From positions 5,146,001 to 5,210,000 of the forward strand of contig NZ_CP070304.1 of assembly GCF_016917355.1 (NCBI RefSeq): DNA of 64,000 nt. Direction: 5' to 3'. Shown here piece by piece: positions 1 through 9,040 of this stretch. Within the stretch, counting starts at the first letter, position 1. The number at the start of each line of letters is the position of its first letter. The notes below the pieces were generated by a model, which had not been told where the DNA came from, did no database searches, and was given only the letters and a program-made list of their open reading frames with translations. The translations under genes and the position numbers were made by a program. The DNA comes from Glaciimonas sp. PAMC28666. Its GTDB lineage: Bacteria; Pseudomonadota; Gammaproteobacteria; Burkholderiales; Burkholderiaceae_D.

Positions 1-132
1 TTCTCCATTTTGAAAGGCAAGTTCTTTGTTGGCGACGACCAGTTCTGCCGCCCGTTTTTCTTTTTCGCCATTTTGAAATGCAAGCTCTTTGTTGGCAATG
101 ACTAGTTCTGCTAACTCCGACAACTGTTTCAT
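1..132 (-). CDS. N-terminal fragment of a coiled-coil signalling protein (probable sensor kinase or cyclic-di-GMP protein), cut by window edge
   Basis: Reading leftwards from an ATG at 132, the frame is open to the window edge (44 codons). It holds two copies of a 21-residue repeat containing ANKELAFQNGE followed by KEKRAAELV. The DNA repeats with a 63-base period. This charged heptad-like repeat is familiar from the region before PAS, histidine-kinase or GGDEF domains in betaproteobacterial sensor proteins, so a signalling role is inferred. The output domains lie outside the window. The start is uncertain. Another in-frame ATG lies at 156, the frame stays open up to the TAA at 376-378, and none of these starts has a clear ribosome-binding site. 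The residues encoded upstream of 156 were not recognised. Confidence 0.6.
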   Translation of the reverse strand, partial: MKQLSELAELVIANKELAFQNGEKEKRAAELVVANKELAFQNGE

Positions 133-886
133 AGAATACGCCCCGATTCCTGACATTCGCTTGCGGGAAGAGGCGCGCGTATGCCCTCTTTTCCCATTTT
201 TATCGCCATGCCAGTACCGAATGCTGACAAAGCGCTCGACAAAAGGGTACCGAAATAGTGTTGGAGTAAATAGATTCGCGCCTTGCTCATTTTTCACCTG
301 TTCGAGTACCAGTGCAGAGCAATCAAAGTACCAGGGGTCGAGTCTCAAAAAGTTCCTCAATGGAAACTTAAATTTTTAGAATCTATGAGTTAATAAACAA
401 CAAAATTCACATGACATGAAATTTCCACATTTTCATCGGACAATCGAATGAGCGGTTGATCGCCAGGTGGCCGGAAAAAGTCACACGCTAATTATAGCGC
501 TGCCGGCGTTTTCATTGCACGAAAGAAATTCGATGGTTCCGGAGCACGAGATTGATGGGATGGCGGAGTCCGTCAGGCGATTTAGAGGGTTGAAGCCGAG
601 GCCCCAAATTCTTCACCAAAGTTATTGCCGGAAAGAGGCATCCATTTGAACGTTAAATTGACAAATAAACGGGAAACGTGGACCACGTCTGCTTCGGGGC
701 CTGTCCTGCGTTATTTTCTATATCGGTGCCATCAGGAACGATCATCAAAATATTCCATTTAATCATAGTTATTTATATATATATTTCCATACTGCATTGT
801 TATAGACTGCTGCAGAGGACCTGAAATCTTCAGCCGTCACTTTCGATATTGCGTGCATGGACAATTAACATCTGGAAGGATGAGCA
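133..886. other. Intergenic region upstream of the H-NOX operon
   Basis: About 750 bases without a supported gene. The left part may belong to the leader or extended N-terminus of the leftward gene. The right part is AT-rich, with an alternating TA run near 770-785, and must contain the promoter of the H-NOX operon. A TTGACA hexamer lies at 658-663, but no convincing -10 box was found at the right distance. Confidence 0.5.
676..688. promoter_or_regulatory. Short perfect inverted repeat upstream of H-NOX (possible operator)
   Basis: ACGTGG and CCACGT flank a single A, giving a 6+6 inverted repeat about 200 bases upstream of the H-NOX start and just after a TTGACA hexamer. It matches neither the FNR/DNR half-site nor the NsrR site that I know, so the regulator is unknown and the site may be chance. 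Confidence 0.2.
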
Positions 887-1453
887 ATGTATGGACTTGT
901 GAATCAGGCAATTAAGGAAATGGTTGTCGACGGACATGGCGAAGCCGTCTGGGAAAAAATTCGTTCAGAGGCTGGCGTGGTCGATGTGTTTGTTTCGATG
1001 CATCAATATCCCGAAGACCTGACCGACAAACTGGTCCGGGCAGCCAGCGCTATCCTGCATACGAATCCCAGCGAAATTTTAGCGGGTTTTGGTCAATATT
1101 GGGTGGGATTCGCCAGCCGAAATTATGATTACGTTCTAGATATGTCCGGGCAAGATCTCTTGACGTTCGTCAAAAATCTGAACAATATGCATGCGCGTAT
1201 CGGTCTCTGGATGCCAGACCTGAAACCGCCATCGTTTCTGGTTACCGATGAAACGCCGGGCACGTTCAAACTGCAGTATCGCTCTTCGCGTGGCGGCTAC
1301 GCCCCGATGGTCTCGGGTCTGCTGAAAGGCTTGGGTGAGCGTTTTAATACCGACGTCACGATTGAGCACACACGGGGTATTGCTCAAGGATTGGATTACG
1401 AGGAATTTATCGTTTGCTACGCGACGCGCACGCAGTCTGCAATGTGTAGATGA
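887..1453 (+). CDS. H-NOX (heme nitric-oxide/oxygen binding) sensor protein
   Basis: A stand-alone 188-residue H-NOX protein, the usual length for the family. The hallmark residues are present: proximal heme ligand His102 (in NNMHARIG) and the YxSxR heme-propionate motif Tyr131-Ser133-Arg135. Position 140 is proline. The distal tyrosine that stabilises oxygen in anaerobe H-NOX proteins is therefore not at that position, which favours selective NO binding (family knowledge; a nearby Tyr138 should be checked in a model). The ATG follows a GGAAGGA ribosome-binding site. Its stop overlaps the next ATG in an ATGA junction, so it is translationally coupled to the kinase it probably controls. It is cytoplasmic. 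Confidence 0.96.
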   Translation: MYGLVNQAIKEMVVDGHGEAVWEKIRSEAGVVDVFVSMHQYPEDLTDKLVRAASAILHTNPSEILAGFGQYWVGFASRNYDYVLDMSGQDLLTFVKNLNNMHARIGLWMPDLKPPSFLVTDETPGTFKLQYRSSRGGYAPMVSGLLKGLGERFNTDVTIEHTRGIAQGLDYEEFIVCYATRTQSAMCR

Positions 1454-3048
1454 CTGAGAAAAGCCCACCAGCGTTGTTGCATGGCATACCCCCTGAACTC
1501 ATGCCATCAGTGTTTCCGTTTCATGTTGTCTTCGATTCCAGTGGCCGGATCGTACAACATGGTGAAAACATTAAACTTCTTTCCCCTTCGGTTGCCTGCG
1601 GCGCGATCATTCAAGACCTGTTTCGCGTTATGACGCCGACTGGTTTATCTATGAGCTTTGACTCCATCGGGAGTCAATTATTTTCCGTTTTTTTGGTGGA
1701 GTGTCTTGCGACCAGACACATTCTCAAAGGTCAGATGCTTGTTTTGAATCGCCCTCAAGGCGATTTGATGCTATTTCTCTGCTCCCCGTTCGTCAGCGAT
1801 GTGCAAAGTGTGAAAGGCCTCGGTTTGTCCTTCAACGATTTCGCATTACATGATTCGACGTTAGACTTCCTATTTCTGATCGAAGCAAAAGCGCGCATGA
1901 TGCATGATTTACGCACTCTGGCTGAACGTCTGAAGTGCGAAGTCAAGGTGCGTTACGACGCTGAGCTAGCGTTGAAGGTTCTCAATGAAGAACTGGAACA
2001 ACGCGTCAGAGAGCGCACCACAGAGTTGGCGATCCAAAAAGACAAAGCCGAAGTAGCAAACCAAGCGAAAAGTTCTTTTCTCTCCAATATGAGTCATGAA
2101 CTACGTACACCGCTCAATGCTATATTGGGTTACACACAAATCCTTCAAACCGATCAACAACTCAATGCGCGTCAGTTCACTGGCTTGCACACGATTTACG
2201 AAAGCGGCGAACATTTATTAATGATCATAAATGACTTACTCGATTTAGGAAAAATCGAAGCGGGCAAATTCGAATTAAGTCTGAGAACATTTAATTTGCA
2301 TGCATTTCTGCAAGCGATTACACAAATGATCGATGTTAGAGCGCAACAAAAAAATTTAGTTTTTACGGTTGAAGTGGTTGCAAATCTCCCACCAACGGTT
2401 CGACTGGATGACCTGCGCTTGCGCCAGATTTTGCTCAACTTGTTAAGTAACGCCGTTAAATTTACGGAGTCAGGGCGCATCACGCTGAAAATCAGCAGTG
2501 TGCCGTTGGCGCGTGGCCGAGCATCCCTTCGGTTTGAGGTTGAGGATGCCGGTATCGGAATTGATGCCGCGCAATTACAAAATATTTTCCGTCCTTTTGA
2601 ACAGGCTGGCAATCTCCAAAATCAACTCGGTGGCTCCGGGTTGGGGCTCTCCATCAGCGCCCAGTTAATCCAATTAATGGGCAGCGATATTCATGTTGAA
2701 AGTAAAGTCGGTGAAGGTAGTACCTTCTGGTTCGAACTGTTGACAGACGTGTTTGACACAGAGGCTGAGTCTAATATGGTATCGATATCACCAGCGTTAA
2801 AAAGGGAGTTGGCGCCCGCCTCGCAGCTAACCATGCTTATCCCGCCGTCCGAAGAAATGGAAAAGTTCTATCAGCTTGCTTTAGCGGGAAATGTTCGCAA
2901 TATTAATCAATACGCTAGAACACTGATGGCACGCGATCCGCGCTACAAGGGGTTTGCCGATAAGCTCTGCTTTCTCGCCGAAGACTATCAAACCAGGGCA
3001 ATCCTGGCGTTGATTGAACAGCATATGCCGGCGAAAGTTCCAAAATGA
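1450..3048 (+). CDS. H-NOX-associated (HNOBA) sensor histidine kinase
   Basis: A 532-residue soluble histidine kinase with no membrane segment. Residues about 20-165 form an HNOBA domain, the PAS-like partner of H-NOX in soluble guanylate cyclase. It opens with FPFHVVFDSSGRIVQHG and ends with GLGLSFNDFALHD. A coiled coil follows (about 168-208), then the H-box SHELRTPLNA with phospho-acceptor His216, the N-box LLSNAVKF, G1 DAGIGID and G2 GGSGLGLS. The last 90 residues match the helical tail found after the ATPase domain in hybrid kinases, but no receiver is attached. It overlaps the H-NOX gene upstream and the response regulator downstream by ATGA junctions. The likely path is NO to H-NOX, kinase inhibition or activation, then the downstream receiver. 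Confidence 0.93.
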   Translation: MTEKSPPALLHGIPPELMPSVFPFHVVFDSSGRIVQHGENIKLLSPSVACGAIIQDLFRVMTPTGLSMSFDSIGSQLFSVFLVECLATRHILKGQMLVLNRPQGDLMLFLCSPFVSDVQSVKGLGLSFNDFALHDSTLDFLFLIEAKARMMHDLRTLAERLKCEVKVRYDAELALKVLNEELEQRVRERTTELAIQKDKAEVANQAKSSFLSNMSHELRTPLNAILGYTQILQTDQQLNARQFTGLHTIYESGEHLLMIINDLLDLGKIEAGKFELSLRTFNLHAFLQAITQMIDVRAQQKNLVFTVEVVANLPPTVRLDDLRLRQILLNLLSNAVKFTESGRITLKISSVPLARGRASLRFEVEDAGIGIDAAQLQNIFRPFEQAGNLQNQLGGSGLGLSISAQLIQLMGSDIHVESKVGEGSTFWFELLTDVFDTEAESNMVSISPALKRELAPASQLTMLIPPSEEMEKFYQLALAGNVRNINQYARTLMARDPRYKGFADKLCFLAEDYQTRAILALIEQHMPAKVPK

Positions 3049-5195
3049 TGCCGATTGTCGACCTTGCTTTGCGGAGCCAGACTATTTTAATCGTCGACGA
3101 TACGCCGGCAAACTTACGGGTTCTGGTAGATTATTTGGAACAAATGGGCTTTAACGTGTTAACGGCCCAGGATGGAGAAGAAGCGTTGACGCGCGCTCAG
3201 TTTATGCTTCCTGAGCTCATTTTGCTTGATGTGATGATGACCGGTATGGATGGTTTTGAAACCTGTCGCCGCATGAAAGCGATTGCTAGCATCGCGGACA
3301 TCCCAGTCATTTTCATGACCGCCATGACAAGCACCACAAGTAAGATCGAAGGTTTTGATGTAGGCGGCGTCGACTACATTACCAAACCATTTCAAATTGA
3401 AGAAGTTTTTGCGCGCATCCATACACAGCTCCGCGTAAGGGCGATCCATCAACAACTATCCAGGCAAAATACGTTACTGCAAGAAACCATAACCCAACGC
3501 GAACGCCTGAGCGAAAGGATGCGCGTAGCCTCCCTGGTGTATCAAAATAGCGGAGAAGGCATGCTAGTGTCGGATACGGCACTCCTGACCGTAGCCACAA
3601 ACCCCGCGTTCTCCAGAATCACCGGATATAGTTTTGAAGAAGTAGAAGGCAAGGCATCCGGCCTGTTCAGTAAAGAGTCTCGCGAGAGTGCGCAATATGC
3701 CAGGATGCTGGAGGCGCTCAGGGCCGTGGGCTATTGGGATGGGGAAATTTGGAGTCAGCGGAAAAACGGTGAGACCTACGCCAAATGGATGGTTGTTAAT
3801 ACGCTAAAAAATGCCGATGGTACTTTACAGGGTTATGTCACGTTATTTTCAGACATTACGGACAAGAAGAGATCCGAAGACGTGATCTGGAAACAAGCTA
3901 ACTTCGACGAGTTGACCGGATTACCCAACCGCCGCATGTTTAATGCGCGCTTGCAACAGGAGATCAGAAACCATGATCGGGCGGGTCGCTCCATGGCGCT
4001 GTTGTTTATCGATCTGGACAACTTCAAGGAGATAAATGACACCCTCGGTCATGCGGCCGGTGATCTTCTTCTGTTGGAAACCGGGCACCGTCTCAGCGCT
4101 TTGACGCGTTCTTCAGACATCGTTGCGCGTCTGGGCGGCGATGAATTCGTCGTGGTCCTGACGCAGATAGGCAAAGCGCATTCGACCGAACGGATTTCTC
4201 AGGAGATTATCGGTCAATTGACACAGCCTTATACGCTAGGCCAGGATACTGCCTACATATCTGCCAGTATCGGAATTTCACTATACTCCCATAACTTAAC
4301 AGATGCCGCGCAGCTCCTCAACAATGCCGATCAGGCGATGTACCTTGCCAAGCAAAACGGCGGTAATTGCTTTCACTATTTTACCCCGGTCTTACAAGAG
4401 GCGGCGTTGCACCGCAGAGGTCTGATTAACGAGCTGCGTAGTGCGCTTCTGACCAATCAGTTTTTGCTCCATTTTCAGCCTATTGTGGAGATGGCGAGCG
4501 GCCGCATCCATAAAGCCGAAGCGCTGGTGCGCTGGCGCCATCCGGAACGCGGTATCCTGGGACCGATTGAATTTATTCCGGTCGCTGAAGAAACCGGGCT
4601 GATTATAGAACTCGGTGATTGGATTTTCAAAGAAGCGGTCCGCTGGACCAGATGTTGGGCGGATCGACGACCGGGCGGACTTCAAGTCAGTATTAACATA
4701 TCTCCATTGCAGTTGCAGAACGAAGACCATCAGCAGGAGCAGGAATGGCTGGCCTACCTGAAAGACATTGGCCTCTCGGGTTCCAACGTTGTACTTGAAA
4801 TCACCGAAGGCCTGTTGCTTGGAGAAAACTCCAAAATAGCCGAAAAGTTACGCCGGTATCGAACAGCGGGAGTGCAAATGGCGATAGATGATTTTGGCAC
4901 CGGTTACTCATCATTATCGTATCTTAAAAAGCTTGATATCGATTACTTGAAAATTGATAAATCGTTTATATCGAATCTCGCCACAGACACTAACGACAGA
5001 GCGATCTCAACGGCCATTATCGTGATGGCCCATAAGCTTGGATTGAAAGTCATTGCGGAAGGCGTTGAGACGGTTGAGCAGAAGGATTTTCTTATTGCCG
5101 CTGGTTGCGACTATGCCCAAGGATATTGGTATTCGCGCCCTCTCTTGCCGGAGCAATTTGAACAGTTGCTGGATCAGGATGTGATCATGCAATAA
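3045..5195 (+). CDS. Response regulator with PAS, GGDEF and EAL domains (cyclic-di-GMP turnover)
   Basis: 716 residues. An N-terminal receiver domain has phospho-acceptor Asp62 (in LLDVMMTGMDG) and the conserved Lys in ITKPF. A PAS domain follows at about 160-285. The GGDEF domain has an intact GGDEF at 364-368 and an RxxD product-inhibition site five residues before it. The EAL domain has E492-A493-L494 and the DDFGTGYSS loop. Both catalytic motifs look intact, so it could make or break cyclic-di-GMP. In related H-NOX systems the output is usually the phosphodiesterase. It is the last gene of the coupled operon and the expected partner of the kinase that overlaps it. Confidence 0.94.
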   Translation: MMPIVDLALRSQTILIVDDTPANLRVLVDYLEQMGFNVLTAQDGEEALTRAQFMLPELILLDVMMTGMDGFETCRRMKAIASIADIPVIFMTAMTSTTSKIEGFDVGGVDYITKPFQIEEVFARIHTQLRVRAIHQQLSRQNTLLQETITQRERLSERMRVASLVYQNSGEGMLVSDTALLTVATNPAFSRITGYSFEEVEGKASGLFSKESRESAQYARMLEALRAVGYWDGEIWSQRKNGETYAKWMVVNTLKNADGTLQGYVTLFSDITDKKRSEDVIWKQANFDELTGLPNRRMFNARLQQEIRNHDRAGRSMALLFIDLDNFKEINDTLGHAAGDLLLLETGHRLSALTRSSDIVARLGGDEFVVVLTQIGKAHSTERISQEIIGQLTQPYTLGQDTAYISASIGISLYSHNLTDAAQLLNNADQAMYLAKQNGGNCFHYFTPVLQEAALHRRGLINELRSALLTNQFLLHFQPIVEMASGRIHKAEALVRWRHPERGILGPIEFIPVAEETGLIIELGDWIFKEAVRWTRCWADRRPGGLQVSINISPLQLQNEDHQQEQEWLAYLKDIGLSGSNVVLEITEGLLLGENSKIAEKLRRYRTAGVQMAIDDFGTGYSSLSYLKKLDIDYLKIDKSFISNLATDTNDRAISTAIIVMAHKLGLKVIAEGVETVEQKDFLIAAGCDYAQGYWYSRPLLPEQFEQLLDQDVIMQ

Positions 5196-5307
5196 ATCGC
5201 ATTCCCGTAACGCGATATTGCTTTAATAATATGTATGTGCCAACTTACTACCAGACGATCTGCAGGCTTTTAACACTATGATCGTGCCACCTTTAGGAAA
5301 GCCGGCA

Positions 5308-5895
5308 ATGAATGCCACATTAAAAAATCTATTAGAAGAGCTGGAAGCATTTGGGCACGCGAACGACGCGTTGATTAAAGACCGGCCCGCCCGCATGTTA
5401 AACATTACGCGTGACACGGGAGATTTTTTGTCTGTGCTGATCAAAATCATGAGTGCCAAACGGATTCTGGAAATTGGAACCTCCAACGGCTACTCGACGC
5501 TCTGGTTAGCCGATGCGTCACGCCCTTTTGATGGCAAAGTGACGACTGTCGAAATGTCCCGATTCAAAATTGCGATGGCGGCTGAGAACTTTGCCAGATC
5601 GGGCCTGGCTGAACATATCACGCAGATTGAGGGAGATGCAGGAGACGTGTTGCAGACTGCGAAAGACGCGGCGTTCGACTTGATTTTTCTTGATTCGGAT
5701 CGCGCCCAATACGATGGATGGTGGCCTGACTTGAAACGCGTCCTGCGTTGCGGTGGATTGCTGGTAGTGGATAACGCCACCTCCCACGCTGAAGAAATGG
5801 CACCATTCATCAAAGCCATTCAAGCCGATGGAGATTTTGTGACGAGCCTGGTACCGGTGGGAAAAGGCGAATTCCTGGCAACGAGGGAAAAATGA
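5308..5895 (+). CDS. Class I SAM-dependent O-methyltransferase family protein
   Basis: About 195 residues of the O-methyltransferase family 3/methyltransferase-24 type. Motif I is ILEIGTSNGYSTLWLA (SAM-binding glycine loop), followed by TTVEMS at the end of strand 2 and the metal/SAM-associated acidic stretch DLIFLDSDR. The substrate cannot be read from sequence; catechol-like or other small acceptors are usual. I chose the ATG at 5308 because TAGGAAAG precedes it at good spacing. The frame is also open from an ATG at 5278, which lacks a ribosome-binding site. It stands alone, 110 bases after the NO-signalling operon on the same strand. Confidence 0.85.
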   Translation: MNATLKNLLEELEAFGHANDALIKDRPARMLNITRDTGDFLSVLIKIMSAKRILEIGTSNGYSTLWLADASRPFDGKVTTVEMSRFKIAMAAENFARSGLAEHITQIEGDAGDVLQTAKDAAFDLIFLDSDRAQYDGWWPDLKRVLRCGGLLVVDNATSHAEEMAPFIKAIQADGDFVTSLVPVGKGEFLATREK

Positions 5896-6020
5896 AGTTA
5901 CCATTTTTTTACGTGCTATCTACGCCCTTTCGGCCCCTTGACCGACCATCTGGCGGAACCGCAGCGAGAGCGCACCACCTTACCTATGGATAAATGGAAT
6001 TGAAGTTGTCCAGCCTCGTG

Positions 6021-6734
6021 TTATCGCGGCAAGTACTTCACAATTCCATCAAGAAGCATCCGAACGTCACCAAACAATGTGCCTATTTCAACGGTCACGA
6101 TAAACAATCCCGCCTGAAAAGCGGCAGGATAGCTTGCCAATATCATGCGGAAGTGTCTTCTGAATAGTTGCGTCGCACTCGCACGGGTGCCGACCGCGAC
6201 GCATACGGCGCCTAAAAGTCCCCCTGCCAAAATATCGGTAGGGTAATGCAAGCCAAGATAAATTCTTGGCAGACCAATAAAGATAAGGACATAAAGATAT
6301 AACAGGAAGCCGGTTATCCTCGAAATCAGAAAAATCCCGGTCGCGATAGCAAAAAACAACGCGGCATGATCGCTAGGGAAAGAACTCCATAGATAGAGTG
6401 CCTGGCTGTTAGGAGCAGGTAGCCCGATATGACCAGGGTAGACGAGTAGCGCATTCGCAAATGGCCTGGGTTGAAATGAGCCGTAATTATTCATCGCTCT
6501 GGCGATCAATACGGCAACGACGCAACCGATCAAAGTGCCAATGATAGTTTCTCGGGTCGCTGATTTTATTCCTCTATCTCGGTACCAAAAGTACCAAAGT
6601 ATACTCATGAGAGGAAGTCCCTTAAACAGATTTGAGCCAGAAATAAAGTGAACGATCTGGTTGGCGGCTGCCGACATTGATGCGAAATGCCAAAGCCAGG
6701 ATAACGCTGAAATATTAAATTGATTGTTCCACAT
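6021..6734 (-). CDS. PAP2-family (phosphatidic acid phosphatase type 2) membrane phosphatase
   Basis: 237 residues with five to six hydrophobic segments. The three PAP2 catalytic motifs are recognisable. Motif 1 is in the ARAMNNYGSFQPRPF region, where the usual leading Lys appears to be Arg. Motif 2 is FPSDHA. Motif 3 is PRIYLGLHYPTD, with the catalytic His and Asp. Members dephosphorylate lipid phosphates or polyprenyl pyrophosphates at the membrane; which substrate is used here is unknown. The start has an AGG-rich leader. It is convergent with the methyltransferase gene and isolated from other genes. Confidence 0.88.
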   Translation of the reverse strand: MWNNQFNISALSWLWHFASMSAAANQIVHFISGSNLFKGLPLMSILWYFWYRDRGIKSATRETIIGTLIGCVVAVLIARAMNNYGSFQPRPFANALLVYPGHIGLPAPNSQALYLWSSFPSDHAALFFAIATGIFLISRITGFLLYLYVLIFIGLPRIYLGLHYPTDILAGGLLGAVCVAVGTRASATQLFRRHFRMILASYPAAFQAGLFIVTVEIGTLFGDVRMLLDGIVKYLPR

Positions 6735-7430
6735 AGTATTTGCCTAATTCCTCATGCGCACTTTAAACGCCACCCTTGTAGAACTCGGCAAATTCCACGA
6801 CAACCTCACGCGCAGTTAGTCTACAAATTACTTATTCGTTTTGCATTACGTTTTGCATTAATTTGGTACAGTTAAATACATTTTTCATTTTTTCAATTCG
6901 TACTAACGACACGCGGCTGGCAAATATCGGCACGGCGCTGGCAGCCTTGGCAACAGCGGTATCGAAGTACTGCGACTGACAAAATGGGATTGGGCCGGTA
7001 TGGCGTCTCACTGCTGCAGTGAAGGTAGGCATTTTTTCGACTTACCATGCCGATCAACATAGCAAGCTTTGGACGGTACGACTCGATCAAGCGCGGACCG
7101 TTAAGTCATGCACGATTTCATTAGCTTAGAATATGTTTTAAAAGATTCAAGCTGTGCGTAGATGATTTTTTCCAGGAATGCTGCTTTAGATTAATTCACC
7201 GCTGTTGTTGGACCGCTAAGCGGGATGCGCAACGCTGTCGTCAGACAATTGATGGATTTGCCAACGATTATGCTTTATCTATTTGCAACCATGTCACGCT
7301 GGCTTCGTCGCCTGGGCCGTTGGAGCGAACCCGGACGTTGAGCCGGCCGCGCAAGCCGCTCCTTGACCGAACTTGCGATTTCCTGTTCGAAACCTTGATA
7401 CGAACACTCGTTTCTAGCCATACGACTTTA
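6735..7430. other. Intergenic region without a supported gene
   Basis: About 700 bases. Short open frames of 60-66 codons occur on both strands (for example minus 6832-7032 and plus 7320-7520), but none has a ribosome-binding site, recognisable motif or homology I can see. No hairpin terminator with a T-run was spotted. Confidence 0.5.
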
Positions 7431-8939
7431 CTACTCGCTCCATTCCACGCCGTCATTCAACGGCCACGCTGGTGCCGCAAGCCGTTGGCGAGGAAAGGAT
7501 GTAATGGCTGCCGAACTTAATCCTTCGCTATCCACGGTGATGATTTTTGCCGCGAGTGTATTGAATCCAGCCCGGAAGTGATTCGCCCCCTTCAGCGCGA
7601 TGATCTTGCGCTGGGTGGCGTCGATTCCCAACAACAGGAAAGGCGCGATGTCGTAAATTTGCTCCGCGCGTGAAGCGACGACCACGTCCACCCCCTCGAT
7701 TACCAGCCGACACATGGTGCCAAGATCGAAGCGCACTCCCTCAAACATCGATCCAGCGCGGTTTATAAAACAGCCGTCGGTGATGGCTTTGATGTATGCA
7801 TCAGCCTCGATGGGTGGTCCCTGAAATCGCCCTAATTTTCCACCAAGTGAAACCCGGATAGTGTTGCCCACGCCAGCGCGTACCGCTTGCTGAACCACGC
7901 TCACATCGTTAATTGAAGCAAAGCAGCAGGTTTCAGGTGCCGGTTTCGCGTCAAGCAAGGCGCGCAGCAGATAAGTGCCGTCACCAGGCGTGCCGCCGCC
8001 AGGATTATCGGCATATTCGTTGATGACGATTGGACTGACATCAGTCCCCATGGCTTGGGCTACACCGTCGCTCGGTGAGGAAAAGTTTGGGCGAAACTCT
8101 TCACGATGCTGCCAGATCCACGCAGCTACCTCGTCGGCGCAAAGCTTGGCTAACGCGGCGTCACCGTCCGTGGTGCAGACAACAGTCGGACAAGGCGCAG
8201 CGATATCGGCGTAAGGAAAGCCGTGAAACCACGAACAATCGACCACGCCGTGCTGTTGTGCGATCTTGCGACACACCTCGTTAACCCGGGCTGGCACAAA
8301 GCCCGCATCAGTCGTCACTATATATGGCAGCATCGGCAACTGGCGAACATAGGTAACCGGTTTCCATTCGCCCCGTATCATGCCTAGTATCAGATCGACC
8401 GACTCGGCTCCTCGCTGCTGAAAATCGGTATGCGGGTACAGCTTGCAGGGCAAAGTAATATCACTAGCCTGCCGCATTTGTTCCGTCATATTCCCGTGCA
8501 GATCATAGACCGCAGCGATCGGTATTTCGGGACCTGCCAACGCGCGAACGGCCGTCGCCAAATCCCCTTCAATGTCCTCGACACCTTCGGCCACACCCGC
8601 GCCATGCAAGGCCAGTAAAATTCCGTCGAGCGGAAGCGCCCGGCGGATGCCGTCGAGAATGGCTTGCTTCATGTTTGCGTAAGCGGCGGCCTCAATGGTG
8701 CCTGACGGCGTAGCCTGGCCCATGAAAGTATGCACCAGGGTTGCGCCATGTTTGCGCGCGCCGTCGATAAAGCCGCCAACCGGGTGGTTGGAACCGGCGA
8801 AAGCCAGCGCAATATCCTCGCCGTGGTAGCGTTCGAAAGCCGACAGCGGCGTCAAGCCGGAGAATTCAGCGGCGTAAGTATTGGTCTCGTGGAGGATGCC
8901 GCCTACTGCCAGCCGGATTGGTGTTATTGTCGTGGTCAT
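7431..8939 (-). CDS. M81 family metallopeptidase (MlrC-like)
   Basis: 502 residues, normal for the M81/MlrC family. MlrC was named from the third microcystin-degradation enzyme. Recognisable features are GGILHETNTYA at the N-terminus, the LHGAGVAEGVEDIEGDL block, AVYDLHGNMT, YPHTDFQQRG and the glycine-rich NPGGGTPGDGTYLL. The conserved His and Asp residues in these blocks are the presumed zinc ligands. Most genomic members are thought to hydrolyse small peptides or amide-like compounds, not microcystin. AAGGAG precedes the ATG. It is third in a minus-strand run after D-serine dehydratase and an MFS transporter, so it probably processes a related amino-acid-derived substrate. Confidence 0.9.
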   Translation of the reverse strand: MTTTITPIRLAVGGILHETNTYAAEFSGLTPLSAFERYHGEDIALAFAGSNHPVGGFIDGARKHGATLVHTFMGQATPSGTIEAAAYANMKQAILDGIRRALPLDGILLALHGAGVAEGVEDIEGDLATAVRALAGPEIPIAAVYDLHGNMTEQMRQASDITLPCKLYPHTDFQQRGAESVDLILGMIRGEWKPVTYVRQLPMLPYIVTTDAGFVPARVNEVCRKIAQQHGVVDCSWFHGFPYADIAAPCPTVVCTTDGDAALAKLCADEVAAWIWQHREEFRPNFSSPSDGVAQAMGTDVSPIVINEYADNPGGGTPGDGTYLLRALLDAKPAPETCCFASINDVSVVQQAVRAGVGNTIRVSLGGKLGRFQGPPIEADAYIKAITDGCFINRAGSMFEGVRFDLGTMCRLVIEGVDVVVASRAEQIYDIAPFLLLGIDATQRKIIALKGANHFRAGFNTLAAKIITVDSEGLSSAAITSFPRQRLAAPAWPLNDGVEWSE

Positions 8940-8968
8940 TTTTTTCTCCTTGTTGTCGCTACCCGGTT

Positions 8969-9023
8969 CAGCGGTTGTTCAGCGGTTGTTCAGCGGTTGT
9001 TCAGCGGTTGTTCAGCGATTATT
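8969..9023. repeat. 11-bp tandem repeat between the MFS and M81 genes
   Basis: Four exact copies of CAGCGGTTGTT (8969-9012) are followed by a fifth diverged copy (CAGCGATTATT) and further decayed AGCGGATT units to about 9050. The repeat sits in the spacer between the MFS stop and the M81 ribosome-binding site. Its period is not a multiple of three, consistent with non-coding DNA. Confidence 0.9.
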
Positions 9024-9040
9024 TAGCGGATTCAGCGGAT

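Noticed and set aside
89-379. 96-codon plus-strand frame at the left edge
   Set aside because: It is the shadow of the minus-strand coiled-coil coding repeat.
467-649. 60-codon plus-strand frame in the H-NOX upstream region
   Set aside because: No ribosome-binding site, no recognisable domain, and it lies in what must be regulatory DNA.
6832-7090. Two overlapping 65-66 codon minus frames
   Set aside because: They overlap in different frames, lack ribosome-binding sites and have no recognisable content.
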